Shown here: one piece after another, positions 23,040-39,300 of the stretch
How the letters are laid out: the number at the start of each line of letters is the position of its first letter
Position numbering within the stretch: the first letter of the stretch is position 1
Source: Trichopria drosophilae
Lineage: Eukaryota > Arthropoda > Insecta > Hymenoptera > Diapriidae
Assembly (NCBI GenBank): GCA_030407085.1
Contig: CM059582.1
Span: 132,621,501-132,685,500 of the forward strand
Direction of reading: 5' to 3'
Length of the DNA stretch: 64,000 nucleotides
Notes under the pieces: model-generated
The model's input: only the letters and a program-made list of their open reading frames with translations
Told to the model about the DNA's origin: nothing
Databases searched by the model: none
Made by a program: the position numbers and the translations under genes

Positions 23040-24790
23040 AACTAGTGTATCTCCCTAGATATCGGGGGTAACAGATAATTTTATTTCATGTATCGGTAAG
23101 AAATATTACAAGAGACTTACATAAATTTTACGAAAAAATTTCATCCACCGGATCAACCCCAAACTAAGGGATGATTGTCGAAACTAGCGTATCTACCTAG
23201 TGTATCTCCCTAGATATGGATGGTAACAGAAATTTTTATTTTATATATCGGTAGGAAATATCACAAGAGACTCACATAAATTTTACGAAAAAATTTCATC
23301 CATCGGATCAACCCCAAAATAAGGGATGATCGTTGAAACTAGTGTATCTCCCTAGATATGGATGGTAACAGAAATTTTTATTTTATGTATCGGTAAGAAA
23401 TATTGCAAGATACTCACATAAATTTTACGAAAAAATTTCATCCACCGGATCAACCCCAAACTAAGGGATGATTGTTGAAACTAGCGTATCACCCTAGTGT
23501 ATCTCCCTAGATATGGATGGTAACAGAAATTTTTATTTTATATATCGGTAGGAAATATCACAGGAGACTCACATAAATTTTACGAAAAAATTTCATCCAC
23601 CGGATCAACCCCAAAATAAGGGATGTTCATTGAAACTAGTGTATCTCCCTAGATATCGGGGATAACATATAATTTTATTTTATGTATCGGTAAGAAATGT
23701 TACAAGAGACTCACATAAATTCTACGAAAAAATTTCATCCACCGGATCAACTCCCAAATAAGGGATGATCGTTGAATCTAGCGTATCTCACTAGTATATC
23801 TCCCTAGATATGGATGGTAACAGATATTTTTATTTTATATACTCATAGGAAATATCACAAGAGACTCACATAAATTTTACGAAAAAATTTCATCCACCGG
23901 ATCAACCCCAAAATAAGGGATGATCGTTGAAACTAGTGTATCTCCCTAGATATGGATGGTAACAGAAATTTTTATTTTATATATCGGTAGGAAATATCAC
24001 AAGAGACTCACATAAATTTTACGAAAAAATTTCATCCACCGGATCAACCCCAAAATAAGGGATGATCATTGAAACTAGTGTATCTCCCTAGATATGGATG
24101 GTAACAGAAATTTTTATTTTATATATCGGTAGGAAATATCACAAGAGACTCACATAAATTTTACGAAAAAATTTCATCCACCGGATCAACCCCAAAATAA
24201 GGGATGATCATTGAAACTAGTGTATCTCCCTAGATATGGATGGTAACAGAAATTTTTATTTTATATATCGGTAGGAAATATCACAAGAGACTCACATAAA
24301 TTTTACGAAAAAATTTCATCCACCGGATCAACCCCAAAATAAGGGATGATCATTGAAACTAGTGTATCTCCCTAGATATCGGGGGTAACAGATAATTTTA
24401 TTTCATGTATCGGTAAGAAATATTACAAGAGACTTACATAAATTTTACGAAAAAATTTCATCCACCGGATCAACCCCAAACTAAGGGATGATTGTCGAAA
24501 CTAGCGTATCTACCTAGTGTATCTCCCTAGATATGGATGGTAACAGAAATTTTTATTTTATATATCGGTAGGAAATATCACAAGAGACTCACATAAATTT
24601 TACGAAAAAATTTCATCCATCGGATCAACCCCAAAATAAGGGATGATCGTTGAAACTAGTGTATCTCCCTAGATATGGATGGTAACAGAAATTTTTATTT
24701 TATATATCGGTAAGAAATATTGCAAGAGACTCACATAAATTTTACGAAAAAATTTCATCCACCGGATCAACCCCAAACTAAGGGATGATT
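23040..24790 (+). repeat. Segmental duplication within satellite 2
   Basis: A block with linked marks TTATTTCATG, GAGACTTACAT, GATTGTCG, CATCCATCGG and GATCGTTG occurs from about 23040 and again from about 24350. The TTATTTCATG copies begin at 23081 and 24398, 1317 bp apart, which equals six 142-bp plus three 155-bp units. Roughly 300-450 bp is shared before the copies diverge. Partial versions of this haplotype recur at 22504, 29411 and 31141. Confidence 0.7.
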
Positions 24791-27300
24791 GTTGAAACTA
24801 GCGTATCTCCCTAGTGTATCTCCCTAGATATGGATGGTAACAGAAATTTTTATTTTATATATCGGTAGGAAATATCACAAGAGACTCACATAAATTTTAC
24901 GAAAAAATTTCATCCACCGGATCAACCCCAAAATAAGGGATGATCATTGAAACTAGTGTATCTCCCTAGATATGGATGGTAACAGAAATTTTTATTTTAT
25001 GTATCGGTAAGAAATATTACAAGAGACTCACATAAATTTTACGAAAAAATTTCATCCACCGGATCAACCCCAAACTAAGGGATGATTGTTGAAACTAGCG
25101 TATCTAGTGTATCTCCCTAGTTATCGGGGGTAACAGATAATTTTATTTTATGTATCGGTAAGAAATATTACAAGAGTCTCACATAAATTTTACGAAAAAA
25201 TTTCATTCACCGGATCAACCCCAAAATAAGGGATGATCATTGAAACTAGTGTATCTCCCTAGATATGTACGGTAACAGACATTTTTATTTTATATATCGG
25301 TAAGAAATATTGCAAGAGACTCACATATATTTTACGAAAAAATTTCATCCAAAGGATCAACCCCAAACTAAGGGATGATTGTTGAAACTAGCGTATCTCC
25401 CTAGTGTATCTCCCTAGATATGGATGGTAACAGAAATTTTTATTTTATATATCGGTAAGAAATATCACAAGAGACTCACATAAATTTTACGAAAAAATTT
25501 CATCCACCGGATCAACCCCAAAATAAGGGATGATCATTGAAACTAGTGTATCTCCCTAGATATGGATGGTAACAGAAATTTTTATTTTATATATCGGTAA
25601 GAAATATTAATAGAGACTCACATGAATTTTACGAAAAAATTTCATCCACCGGATCAACCCCAAACTAAGGGATGATCGTTGAAACTAGTGTATCTCCCTA
25701 GATATGGATGGTAACAGAAATTTTTATTTTATATATCGGTATCAAATATCACAAGAGACTCACATAAATTTTACGAAAAAATGTCATCCATCGGATCAAC
25801 CCCAAAATAAGGGATGATCGTTGAAACTAGTGTATCTCCCTAGATATCGATGGTAACAGATATTTTTATTTTATGTATGGGTAAGAAATATTGCAAAACA
25901 CTCACATAAATTTTACGAAAAAATTTCATCCACCGGATCAACCCCAAACTAAGGGATGATTGTTGAAACTAGCGTATCTCCCTAGTGTATCTCCCTAGAT
26001 ATGGATGGTAACAGAAATTTTTATTTTATATATCGGTAGGAAATATCACAAGAGACTCACATAAATTTTACGAAAAAATTTCATCCACCGGATCAACCCC
26101 AAAATAAGGGATGATCATTGAAACTAGTGTATCTCCCTAGATATGGATGGTAACAGATATTTTTATTTTATGTATCGGTAAGAAATATTGCAAGAGAGTC
26201 ACATAAATTTTACGAAAAAATTTCATCCACCGGATCAACCCCAAAATAAGGGATGATCATTGAAACTAGTGTATCTCCCTAGTGTATCTCCCTAGATATG
26301 GATGGTAACAGAAATTTTTATTTTATATATCGGTAGGAAATATCACAAGAGACTCACATAAATTTTACGAAAAAATTTCATCCACCGGATCAACCCCAAA
26401 ATAAGGGATGATCGTTGAAACTAGTGTATCTCCCTAGATATCGGCGGTAACAGATATTTTTATTTTATGTATCGGTAAGATATATTGCAAGAGACTCACA
26501 TATATTTTACGAAAAAATTTCATCCACCGGATCAACCCCAACTTAAGGGATGATTGTTGAAACTAGCTTATTATACCTAGTGTATCTCCCTAGATATGGA
26601 TGGTAACAGAAATTTTTATTTTATATATCGGTAGGAAATATCACAAGAGACTCACATAAATTTTTCGAAAAAATTTCATCCACCGGATCAACCCTAAAAT
26701 AAGGGATGATCGTTGAAACTAGTGTATCTCCCTAGATATCGGTGGTAACAGATATTTTTATTTTATGTATCGGTAAGAAATATTGCAAGAGACTCACATA
26801 AATTTTACGAAAAAATTTCATCCACCGGATCAACCCCAAACTAAGGGATGATTGTTGAAACTAGCGTATCTCCCTAGTGTATCTCCCTAGATATGGATGG
26901 TAACAGAAATTTTTATTTTATATATCGGTAGGAAATATCACAAGAGACTCACATAAATTTTACGAAAAAATTTCATCCACCGGATCAACCCCAAAATAAG
27001 GGATGATCATTGAAACTAGTGTATCTCCCTAGATATGGATGGTAACAGATAATTTTATTTTATATATCGGTAAGAAATATTACAAGAGATTCACATAAAT
27101 TTTACGAAAAAATTTTATCCACCGGATCAACCCCAAACTAAGGGATGATTGTTGATACTAGCGTATCTACCTAGTGTATCTGCCTAGATATGGATGGTAA
27201 CAGAAATTTTTATATTATATATCGGTAGGAAATAACACAAGAGACTCACATAAATTTTACGAAAAAATTTCATCCACCGGATCAACCCCAAACTAAGGGA

Positions 27301-27370
27301 TAACCGTAGAAAGTAGTGTATCTCCAGAGAGTACATCGCGAAGGTAGAAGTATAATTAAAATATCGATAA
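27301..27370 (+). repeat. Highly diverged satellite 2 patch
   Basis: Between normal GGATCAACCCC and GATAAGAAAT blocks, about 70 bp reads ATAACCGTAG...CATCGCGAAGGTAGAAG instead of the usual sequence. Aligned to a standard short unit the segment has the same length (76 bp counting flanks), so the change is substitutions only. Confidence 0.75.
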
Positions 27371-30300
27371 GAAATATTACAAGAGACTTACATAAATTTT
27401 ACAAAAAAATTTCATCCAACGGATCAACCCCAAACTAAGGGATGATTGTTGAAATAGCGTACTAGTGTATCTCCCTAGATATGTTTGGTAACAGAAATTT
27501 TTATTTTAAATATCGGTAGGAAATATCACAAGAGACTCACATAAATCTTACGAAAAAATTTCATCCACCGGATCAACCCCAAAGTAAGGGATGATCATTG
27601 AAACTAGTGTATCTCCCTAGATATCGGGGTAACAGATAATTTTATTTTATGTATCTGTAAGAAATATTACGAGAGACTAACATAAATTTTACGAAAAAAT
27701 TTCATCCACCGGATCAATCCCAAAATAAGGGATGATTGTTGAAACTAGCTTATCTACCTAGTGTATCTCCCTAGATATGGATGGTAACAGAAATTTTTAT
27801 TTTATATATCGGTAGGAAATATCACAAGAGACTCACATAAATTTTACGAAAAAATTTCATCCACCGGATCAACCCCAAAATAAGGGATGATCATTGAAAC
27901 TAGTGTATCTCCCTAGATATGGATGGTAACAGAAATTTTTATTTTATGCATCGGTAAGAAATATTGCAAGAGACTCACAAAAATTTTACGAAAAAATTTC
28001 ATCCACCGGATCAACCCCAAACTAAGGGATGATTGTTGAAACTAGCGTATCTACCTAGTGTATCTCCCTAGATATGGATGGTAACAGAAATTTTTATTTT
28101 ATATATCGGTAGGAAATATCACAAGAGACTCACATAAATTTTACGAAAAAATTTCATCCACCGGATCAACCTCAAAATAAGGGATGATCATTGAAACTAG
28201 TGTATCTCCCTAGATATCGGGGGTAACAGATAATTTTATTTTATATATCGGTAAGAAATATTACAAGAGACTCACATAAATTTTACGAAAAAATTTTATT
28301 CACCGGATCAACCCCAAACTAAAGGATGATTGTTGAAACTAGCGTATCACCCTAGTGTATCTCCCTAGATATGGATGGTAACAGAAATTTTTATTTTATA
28401 TATCGGTAGGAAATATCACAAGAGACTCACATAAATTTTACGAAAAAATTTTATCCACCGGATCAACCCCAAAATAAGGGGTGATCATTGAAACTAGTGT
28501 ATCTCCCTAGATATGGATGGTAACAGAAATTTTTATTTTATGCATCGGTAAGAAATATTGCAAGAGACTCACAAAAATTTTACGAAAAAATTTCATCCAA
28601 CGGATCAACCCCAAACTAAGGGATGATTGTTGAAACTAGCGTATCTACCTAGTGTATATCCCTAGATATGGATGGTAACAGAAATTTGTATTTTATATAT
28701 CGGTAGGAAATATCACAATAGACTCACATAAATTTTACGAAAAAATTTCATCCAACGGATCAACCCCAAAATAATGGATGATCGTTGAAACTAGTGTATC
28801 TCCCTAGATATGGATGGTAACAGAAATTTTTATTTTATGTATCGGTAAGAAATATTGCAAGATACTCACATAAATTTTGCGAAAAAATTTCATCCACCGG
28901 ATCAACCCCAAACTAAGGGATGATTGTTGAAACTAGCGTATCTACCTAGTGTATCTCCCTAGATATGGATGGTAACAGAAATTTTTATTTTATATATCGG
29001 TAGGAAATATCACAAGAGACTCACATAAATTTTACGAAAAAATTTCATCCACCGGATCAACCCCAAAATAAGGGATGATCATTGAAACTAGTGTATCTCC
29101 CTAGATATGGATGGTAACAGAAATTTTTATTTTATGTATCGGTAAGAAATATTACAAGAGACTCACATAAATTTTACGAAAAAATTTCATCCACCGGATC
29201 AACCCCAAAATAAGGGATGATCATTGAAACTAGTGTATCTCCCTAGATATGGATGGTAACAGAAATTTTTATTTTATATATCGGTAGGAAATATCACAAG
29301 AGACTCACATAAATTTTACGAAAAAATTTCATCCACCGGATCAACCCCAAAATAAGGGATGATCATTGAAACTAGTGTATCTCCCTAGATATCGGGGGTA
29401 ACAGATAATTTTATTTCATGTATCGGTAAGAAATATTACAAGAGACTTACATAAATTTTACGAAAAAATTTCATCCACCGGATCAACCCCAAACTAAGGG
29501 ATGATTGTCGAAACTAGCGTATCTACCTAGTGTATCTCCCTAGATATGGATGGTAACAGAAATTTTTATTTTATATATCGGTAGGAAATATCACAAGAGA
29601 CTCACATAAATTTTACGAAAAAATTTCATCCACCGGATCAACCCCAAAATAAGGGATGATCATTGAAACTAGTGTATCTCCCTAGATATGGATGGTAACA
29701 GAAATTTTTATTTTATATATCGGTAGGAAATATCACAAGAGACTCACATAAATTTTACGAAAAAATTTCATCCACCGGATCAACCCCAAAATAAGGGATG
29801 ATCATTGAAACTAGTGTATCTCCCTAGATATCGATGGTAACAGATATTTTTATTTTATATATCGGTAAGAAATATCACAAGAGACTCACATAAATTTTAC
29901 GAAAAAATTTCATCCACCGGATCAACCCCAAAATAAGGGATGATCATTGAAACTAGTGTATCTCCCTAGATATGGATGGTAACAGAAATTTTTATTTTAT
30001 ATATCGGTAGGAAATATCACAAGAGACTCACATAAATTTTACGAAAAAATTTCATCCACCGGATCAACCCCAAAATAAGGGATGATTGTTGAAACTAGCG
30101 TATCTACCTAGTGTATCTCCCTAGATATGGATGGTAACAGAAATTTTTATTTTATATATCGGTAGGAAATATCACAAGAGACTCACATAAATTTTACGAA
30201 AAAATTTCATCCACCGGATCAACCCCAAAATAAGGGATGATCATTGAAACTAGTGTATCTCCCTAGATATGGATGGTAACAGAAATTTTTATTTTATATA

Positions 30301-33300
30301 TCGGTAGGAAATATCACAAGAGACTCACATAAATTTTACGAAAAAATTTCATCCACCGGATCAACCCCAAAATAAGGGATGATCATTGAAACTAGTGTAT
30401 CTCCCTAGATATGGATGGTAACAGAAATTTTTATTTTATATATCGGTAGGAAATATCACAAGAGACTCACATAAATTTTACGAAAAAATTTCATCCACCG
30501 GATCAACCCCAAAATAAGGGATGATCATTGAAACTAGTGTATCTCCCTAGATATGGATGGTAACAGAAATTTTTATTTTATGTATCGGTAAGAAATATTA
30601 CAAGAGACTCACATAAATTTTACGAAAAAATTTCATCCACCGGATCAACCCCAAAATAAGGGATGATCATTGAAACTAGTGTATCTCCCTAGATATGGAT
30701 GGTAACAGAAATTTTTATTTTATATATCGGTAGGAAATATCACAAGAGACTCACATAAATTTTACGAAAAAATTTCATCCACCGGATCAACCCCAAAATA
30801 AGGGATGATCATTGAAACTAGTGTATCTCCCTAGATATGGATGGTAACAGAAATTTTTATTTTATATATCGGTAGGAAATATCACAAGAGACTCACATAA
30901 ATTTTACGAAAAAATTTCATCCACCGGATCAACCCCAAAATAAGGGATGATCATTGAAACTAGTGTATCTCCCTAGATATGGATGGTAACAGAAATTTTT
31001 ATTTTATATATCGGTAGGAAATATCACAAGAGACTCACATAAATTTTACGAAAAAATTTCATCCACCGGATCAACCCCAAAATAAGGGATGATCATTGAA
31101 ACTAGTGTATCTCCCTAGATATCGGGGGTAACAGATAATTTTATTTCATGTATCGGTAAGAAATATTACAAGAGACTTACATAAATTTTACGAAAAAATT
31201 TCATCCACCGGATCAACCCCAAACTAAGGGATGATTGTCGAAACTAGCGTATCTCCCTAGATATGGATGGTAACAGAAATTTTTATTTTATATATCGGTA
31301 GGAAATATCACAAGAGACTCACATAAATTTTACGAAAAAATTTCATCCACCGGATCAACCCCAAAATAAGGGATGATCATTGAAACTAGTGTATCTCCCT
31401 AGATATGGATGGTAACAGAAATTTTTATTTTATGCATCGGTAAGAAATATTGCAAGAGACTCACAAAAATTTTACGAAAAAATTTCATCCACCGGATCAA
31501 CCCCAAACTAAGGGATGATTGTTGAAACTAGCGTATCTACCTAGTGTATCTCCCTAGATATGGATGGTAACAGAAATTTTTATTTTATATATCGGTAGGA
31601 AATATCACAAGAGACCCACATAAATTTTACGAAAAAATTTCATCCAACGGATCAACCCCAAAATAAGGGATGATCATTGAAACTAGTGTATCTCCCTAGA
31701 TATGGATGGTAACACAAATTTTTATTTTATATATCGGTAGGAAATATCACAAGAGACTCACATAAATTTTACGAAAAAATTTCATCCACCGGATCAACCC
31801 CAAACTAAGGGATGATTGTTGAAACTAGCGTATCTACCTAGTGTATCTCCCTAGATATGGATGGTAACAGAAATTTTTATTTTATATATCGGTAGGAAAT
31901 ATCACAAGAGACTCACATAAATTTTACGAAAAAATTTCATCCACCGGATCAACCCCAAAATAAGGGATGATCGTTGAAACTAGTGTATCTCCCTAGATAT
32001 CGGGGGTAACAGATAATTTTATTTTATATATCGGTAAGAAATATTACAAGAGACTCACATAAATTTTACGAAAAAATTTTATCCACCGGATCAACCCCAA
32101 ACTAAGGGATGATTGTTGAAACTAGCGTATCTCCCTAGTGTATCTCCCTAGATATGGATGGTAACAGAAATTTTTATTTTATATATCGGTAGGAAATATC
32201 ACAAGAGACTCACATAAATTTTACGAAAAAATTTCATCCACCGGATCAACCCCAAAATAAGGGATGATCATTGAAACTAGTGTATCTCCCTAGATATGGA
32301 TGGTAACAGAAATTTTTATTTTATGCATCGGTAAGAAATATTGCAAGAGACTCACAAAAATTTTACGAAAAAATTTCATCCAACGGATCAACCCCAAACT
32401 AAGGGATGATTGTTGAAACTAGCGTATCTACCTAGTGTATATCCCTAGATATGGATGGTAACAGAAATTTTTATTTTATATATCGGTAGGAAATATCACA
32501 AGAGACTCACATAAATTTTACGAAAAAATTTCATCCACCGGATCAACCCCAAAATAAGGGATGATCATTGAAACTAGTGTATCTCCCTAGATATCGGGGG
32601 TAACAGAAATTTTTATTTTATATATCGGTAGGAAATATCACAAGAGACTCACATAAATTTTACGAAAAAATTTTATCCACCGGATCAACCCCAAACTAAG
32701 GGATGATTGTTGAAACTAGCGTATCTCCCTAGTGTATCTCCCTAGATATGGATGGTAACAGAAATTTTTATTTTATATATCGGTAGGAAATATCACAAGA
32801 GACTCACATAAATTTTACGAAAAAATTTCATCCACCGGATCAACCCCAAAATAAGGGATGATCATTGAAACTAGTGTATCTCCCTAGATATGGATGGTAA
32901 CAGAAATTTTTATTTTATGCATCGGTAAGAAATATTGCAAGAGACTCACAAAAATTTTACGAAAAAATTTCATCCACCGGATCAACCCCAAACTAAGGGA
33001 TGATTGTTGAAACTAGCGTATCTACCTAGTGTATCTCCCTAGATATGGATGGTAACAGAAATTTTTATTTTATATATCGGTAGGAAATATCACAAGAGAC
33101 CCACATAAATTTTACGAAAAAATGTCATCCAACGGATCAACCCCAAAATAAGGGATGATCATTGAAACTAGTGTATCTCCCTAGATATGGATGGTAACAG
33201 AAATTTTTATTTTATATATCGGTAAGAAATATTGCAAGAGACTCACATAAATTTTACGAAAAAATTTCATCCACCGGATCAACCCCAAACTAAGGGATGA

Positions 33301-36300
33301 TTGTTGAAACTAGCGTATCTACCTAGTGTATCTCCCTAGATATGGATGGTAACAGAAATTTTTATTTTATATATCGGTAGGAAATATCACAAGAGACTCA
33401 CATAAATTTTACGAAAAAATTTCATCCACCGGATCAACCCCAAAGTAAGGGATGATCATTGAAACTAGTGTATCTCCCTAGATATCGGGGGTAACAGATA
33501 ATTTTATTCTATGTATCGGTAAGAAATATTACAAGAGACTCACATTAATTTTACGAAAAAATTTTATCCACAGGATCAACCCCAAACTAAGGGATGATTG
33601 TTGAAACTAGCGTATCTCCCTAGTGTATCTCCCTAGATATGGATGGTAACAGAAATTTTTATTTTATATATCGGTAAGAAATATCACAAGAGACTCACAT
33701 AAATTTTTCGAAAAAATTTCATCCACCGGATCAACCCTAAAATAAGGGATGATCGTTGAAACTAGTGTATCTCCCTAGATATCGGTGGTAACAGAAATTT
33801 TTATTTTATGTATCGGTAAGAAATATTACAAGAGACTCACATAAATTTTACGAAAAAATTTCATCCACCGGATCAACCCCAAACTAAGGGATGATTGTTG
33901 AAACTAGCGTATCTACCTAGTGTATCTCCCTAGATATGGATGGTAACAGAAATTTTTATTTTATATATCGGTAGGAAATATCACAAGAGACTCACATAAA
34001 TTTTACGAAAAAATTTCATCCACCGGATCAACCCCAAAATAAGGGATGATCATTGAAACTAGTGTATCTCCCTAGATATGGATGGTAACAGAAATTTTTA
34101 TTTTATGTATCGGTAAGAAATATTGCAAGATACTCACATAAATTTTACGAAAAAATTTCATCCACCGGATCAACCCCAAACTAAGGGATGATTGTTGAAA
34201 CTAGCGTATCTACCTAGTGTATCTCCCTAGATATGGATGGTAACAGAAATTTTTATTTTATATATCGGTAGGAAATATCACAAGAGACTCACATAAATTT
34301 TACGAAAAAATTTCATCCACCGGATCAACCCCAAAATAAGGGATGATCATTGAAACTAGTGTATCTCCCTAGATATCGGGGGTAACAGATACTTTTATTT
34401 TATGTATCGGTAAGAAATATTACAAGAGACTCACATAAATTTTACGAAAAAATTTCATCCACCGGATCAACCCCAAACTAAGGGATGATTGTCGAAACTA
34501 GCGTATCTACCTAGTGTATCTCCCTAGATATGGATGGTAACAGAAATTTTTATTTTATATATCGGTAGGAAATATCACAAGAGACTCACATAAATTTTAC
34601 GAAAAAATTTCATCCACCGGATCAACCCCAAAATAAGGGATGATCATTGAAACTAGTGTATCTCCCTAGATATGGATGGTAACAGAAATTTTTATTTTAT
34701 GTATCGGTAAGAAATATTGCAAGATACTCACATAAATTTTACGAAAAAATTTCATCCACCGGATCAACCCCAAACTAAGGGATGATTGTTGAAACTAGCG
34801 TATCTACCTAGTGTATCTCCCTAGATATGGATGGTAACAGAAATTTTTATTTTATATATCGGTAGGAAATATCACAAGAGACTCACATAAATTTTACGAA
34901 AAAATTTCATCCACCGGATCAACCCCAAAATAAGGGATGATCATTGAAACTAGTGTATCTCCCTAGATATCGGGGGTAACAGATAATTTTATTTTATGTA
35001 TCGGTAAGAAATATTACAAGAGACTCACATAAATTTTACGAAAAAATTTCATCCACCGGATCAACCCCAAAATAAGGGATGATTGTTGAAACTAGCGAAT
35101 CTTCCTAGTGTATCTCCCTAGATATGGATTGTAACAGAAATTTTTATTTTATATATCGGTAGGAAATATCACAAGAGACTCACATAAATTTTACGAAAAA
35201 ATTTCATCCACCGGATCAACCCCAAAATAAGGGATGATCGTTGAAACTAGTGTATCTCCCTAGATATCGGCGGTAACAGATATTTTTATTTTATGTATCG
35301 GTAACATATATTGCAAGAGACACATAAATTTTACGAAAAAATTTCATCCACCGGATCATCCCCAAACTAAGGGATGATTGTTGAAACTAGCGTATCTACC
35401 TAGTGTATCTCCCTAGATATGGATGGTAACATAAATTTTTATTTTATATATCGGTAGGAAATATCACAAGAGACTCACATAAATTTTACGAAAAAATTTC
35501 ATCCACCGGATCAACCCCAAAGGAAGGGATGATCATTGAAACTAGTGTATCTCCCTAGATATGGATGGTAACAGAAATTTTTATTTTATATATCGGTAAG
35601 AAATATTACAAGAGACTCACATAAATTTTACGAAAAAATTTCATCCACCGGATCAACCCCAAACTAAGGGATGATTGTTGAAACTAGCGTATCTCCCTAG
35701 TGTATCTCCCTAGATATGGATGGTAACAGAAATTTTTATTTTATATATCGGTAGGAAATATCACAAGAGACTCACATAAATTTTACGAAAAAATTTCATC
35801 CACCGGATCAACCCCAAAATAAGGGATGATCATTGAAACTAGTGTATCTCCCTAGATATGGATGGTAACAGAAATTTTTATTTTATGTATCGGTAAGAAA
35901 TATTACAAGAGACTCACATAAATTTTACGAAAAAATTTCATCCACCGGATCAACCCCAAACTAAGGGATGATTGTTGAAACTAGCGTATCTCCCTAGTGT
36001 ATCTCCCTAGATATGGATGGTAACAGAAATTTTTATTTTATATATCGGTAGGAAATATCACAAGAGACTCACATAAATTTTACGAAAAAATTTCATCCAC
36101 CGGATCAACCCCAAAATAAGGGATGATCGTTGAAACTAGTGCATCTCCCTAGATATAGGGGGTAACAGATAATTTTATTTTATATATCGGTAAGAAATAT
36201 TACAAGAGACTCACATAAATTTTACGAAAAAATTTTATCCACCGGATCAACCCCAAACTAAGGGATGATTGTTGATACTAGCGTATCTACCTAGTGTATC

Positions 36301-39300
36301 TGCCTAGATATGGATGGTAACAGAAATTTTTATTTTATATATCGGTAGGAAATATCACAAGAGACTCACATAAATTTTACGAAAAAATTTCATCCACCGG
36401 ATCAACCCCAAAATAAGGGATGATCATTGAAACTAGTGTATCTCCCTAGATATCGATGGTAACAGATAATTTTATTTTATGTATCGGTAAGAAATATTAC
36501 AAGAGACTCACATAAATTTTACGAAAAAATTTCATCCACCGTATCAACCCCAAACTAAGGGATGATTGTTGAAACTAGCGAATCTTCCTAGTGTATCTCC
36601 CTAGATATGGATTGTAACAGAAATTTTTATTTTATATATCGGTAGGAAATATCACAAGAGACTCATAAATTTTACGAAAAAATTTCATCCACCGGATCAA
36701 CCCCAAAATAAGGGATGATCGTTGAAACTAGTGTATCTCCCTAGATATCGGTGGTAACAGATATTTTTATTTTATATATCGGTAAGAAATATTACAAGAG
36801 ACTCACATAAATTTTACGAAAAAATTTTATCCACCGGATCAACCCCAAACTAAGGGATGATTGTTGATACTAGCGTATCTACCTATGTATCTGCCTAGAT
36901 ATGGATGGTAACAGAAATTTTTATATTATATATCGGTAGGAAATATCACTAGAGACTCACATAAATTTTACGAAAAAATTTCATCCACCGGATCAACCCC
37001 AAAATAAGGGATGATCATTGAAACTAGTGTATCTCCCTAGATATGGATGGTAACAGAAATTTTTATTTTATATATCGGTAAGAAATATTACAAGAGACTC
37101 ACATAAATTTTACGAAAAAATTTCATCCACCGGATCAACCCCAAACTAAGGGATGATTGTTGAAACTAGCGTATCTACCTAGTGTATCTCCCTAGATATG
37201 GATGGTAACAGAAATTTTTATTTTATATATCGGTAGGAAATATCACAAGAGACTCACATAAATTTTACGAAAAAATTTCATCCACCGGATCAACCCCAAA
37301 ATAAGGGATGATCATTGAAACTAGTGTATCTCCCTAGATATGGATGGTAACAGAAATTTTTATTTTATATATCGGTAGGAAATATTACAAGAGACTCACA
37401 TAAATTTTACGAAAAAATTTCATCCACCGGATCAACCCCAAACTAAGGGATGATTGTTGAAACTAGCGTATCTACCTAGTGTATCTCCCTAGATATGGAT
37501 GGTAACAGAAATTTTTATTTTATATATCGGTAGGAAATATCACAAGAGACTCACATAAATTTTACGAAAAAATTTCATCCACCGGATCAACCCCAAAATA
37601 AGGGATGATCATTGAAACTAGTGTATCTCCCTAGATATGGATGGTAACAGAAATTTTTATTTTATGCATCGGTAAGAAATATTGCAAGAGACTCACATAA
37701 ATTTTACGAAAAAATTTCATCCACCGGATCAACCCCAAACTAAGGGATGATTGTTGAAACTAGCGTATCTACCTAGTGTATCTCCCTAGATATGGATGGT
37801 AACAGAAATTTTTATTTTATATATCGGTAGGAAATATCACAAGAGACTCACATAAATTTTACGAAAAAATTTCATCCACCGGATCAACCCCAAAATAAGG
37901 GATGATCATTGAAACTAGTGTATCTCCCTAGATATCGGGGGTAACAGATAATTTTATTTTATGTATCGGTAAGAAATATTACAAGAGACTCACATAAATT
38001 TTACGAAAAAATTTCATCCACCGGATCAACCCCAAACTAAGGGATGATTGTTGAAACTAGCGTATCTACCTAGTGTATCTCCCTAGATATGGATGGTAAC
38101 AGAAATTTTTATTTTATATATCGGTAGGAAATATCACAAGAGACTCACATAAATTTTACGAAAAAATTTCATCCACCGGATCAACCCCAAAATAAGGGAT
38201 GATCATTGAAACTAGTGTATCTCCCTAGATATGGATGGTAACAGAAATTTTTATTTTATGTATCGGTAAGAAATATTGCAAGATACTCACATAAATTTTA
38301 CGAAAAAATTTCATCCACCGGATCAACCCCAAACTAAGGGATGATTGTTGAAACTAGCGTATCTACCTAGTGTATCTCCCTAGATATGGATGGTAACAGA
38401 AATTTTTATTTTATATATCGGTAGGAAATATCACAAGAGACTCACATAAATTTTACGAAAAAATTTCATCCACCGGATCAACCCCAAAATAAGGGATGAT
38501 CATTGAAACTAGTGTATCTCCCTAGATATCGGGGGTAACAGATAATTTTATTTTATGTATCGGTAAGAAATATTACAAGAGACTCACATAAATTTTACGA
38601 AAAAATTTCATCCACCGGATCAACCCCAAACTAAGGGATGATTGTTGAAACTAGCGTATCTACCTAGTGTATCTCCCTAGATATGGATGGTAACAGAAAT
38701 TTTTATTTTATATATCGGTAGGAAATATCACAAGAGACTCACATAAATTTTACGAAAAAATTTCATCCACCGGATCAACCCCAAAATAAGGGATGATCAT
38801 TGAAACTAGTGTATCTCCCTAGATATCGGGGGTAACAGATAATTTTATTTTATGTATCGGTAAGAAATATTACAAGAGACTCACATAAATTTTACGAAAA
38901 AATTTCATCCACCGGATCAACCCCAAAATAAGGGATGATCATTGAAACTAGTGTATCTCCCTAGATATGTATGGTAACAGAAATTTTTATTTTATATATC
39001 GGTAGGAAATATCACAAGAGACTCACATAAATTTTACGAAAAAATTTCATCCACCGGATCAACCCCAAAATAAGGGATGATCATTGAAACTAGTGTATCT
39101 CCCTAGATATGGATGGTAACAGAAATTTTTATTTTATATATCGGTAAGAAATATTGCAAGAGACTCACATAAATTTTACGAAAAAATTTCATCCACCGGA
39201 TCAACCCCAAACTAAGGGATGATTGTTGAAACTAGCTTATCTACCTAGTGTATCTCCCTAGATATGGATGGTAACAGAAATTTTTATTTTATATATCGGT

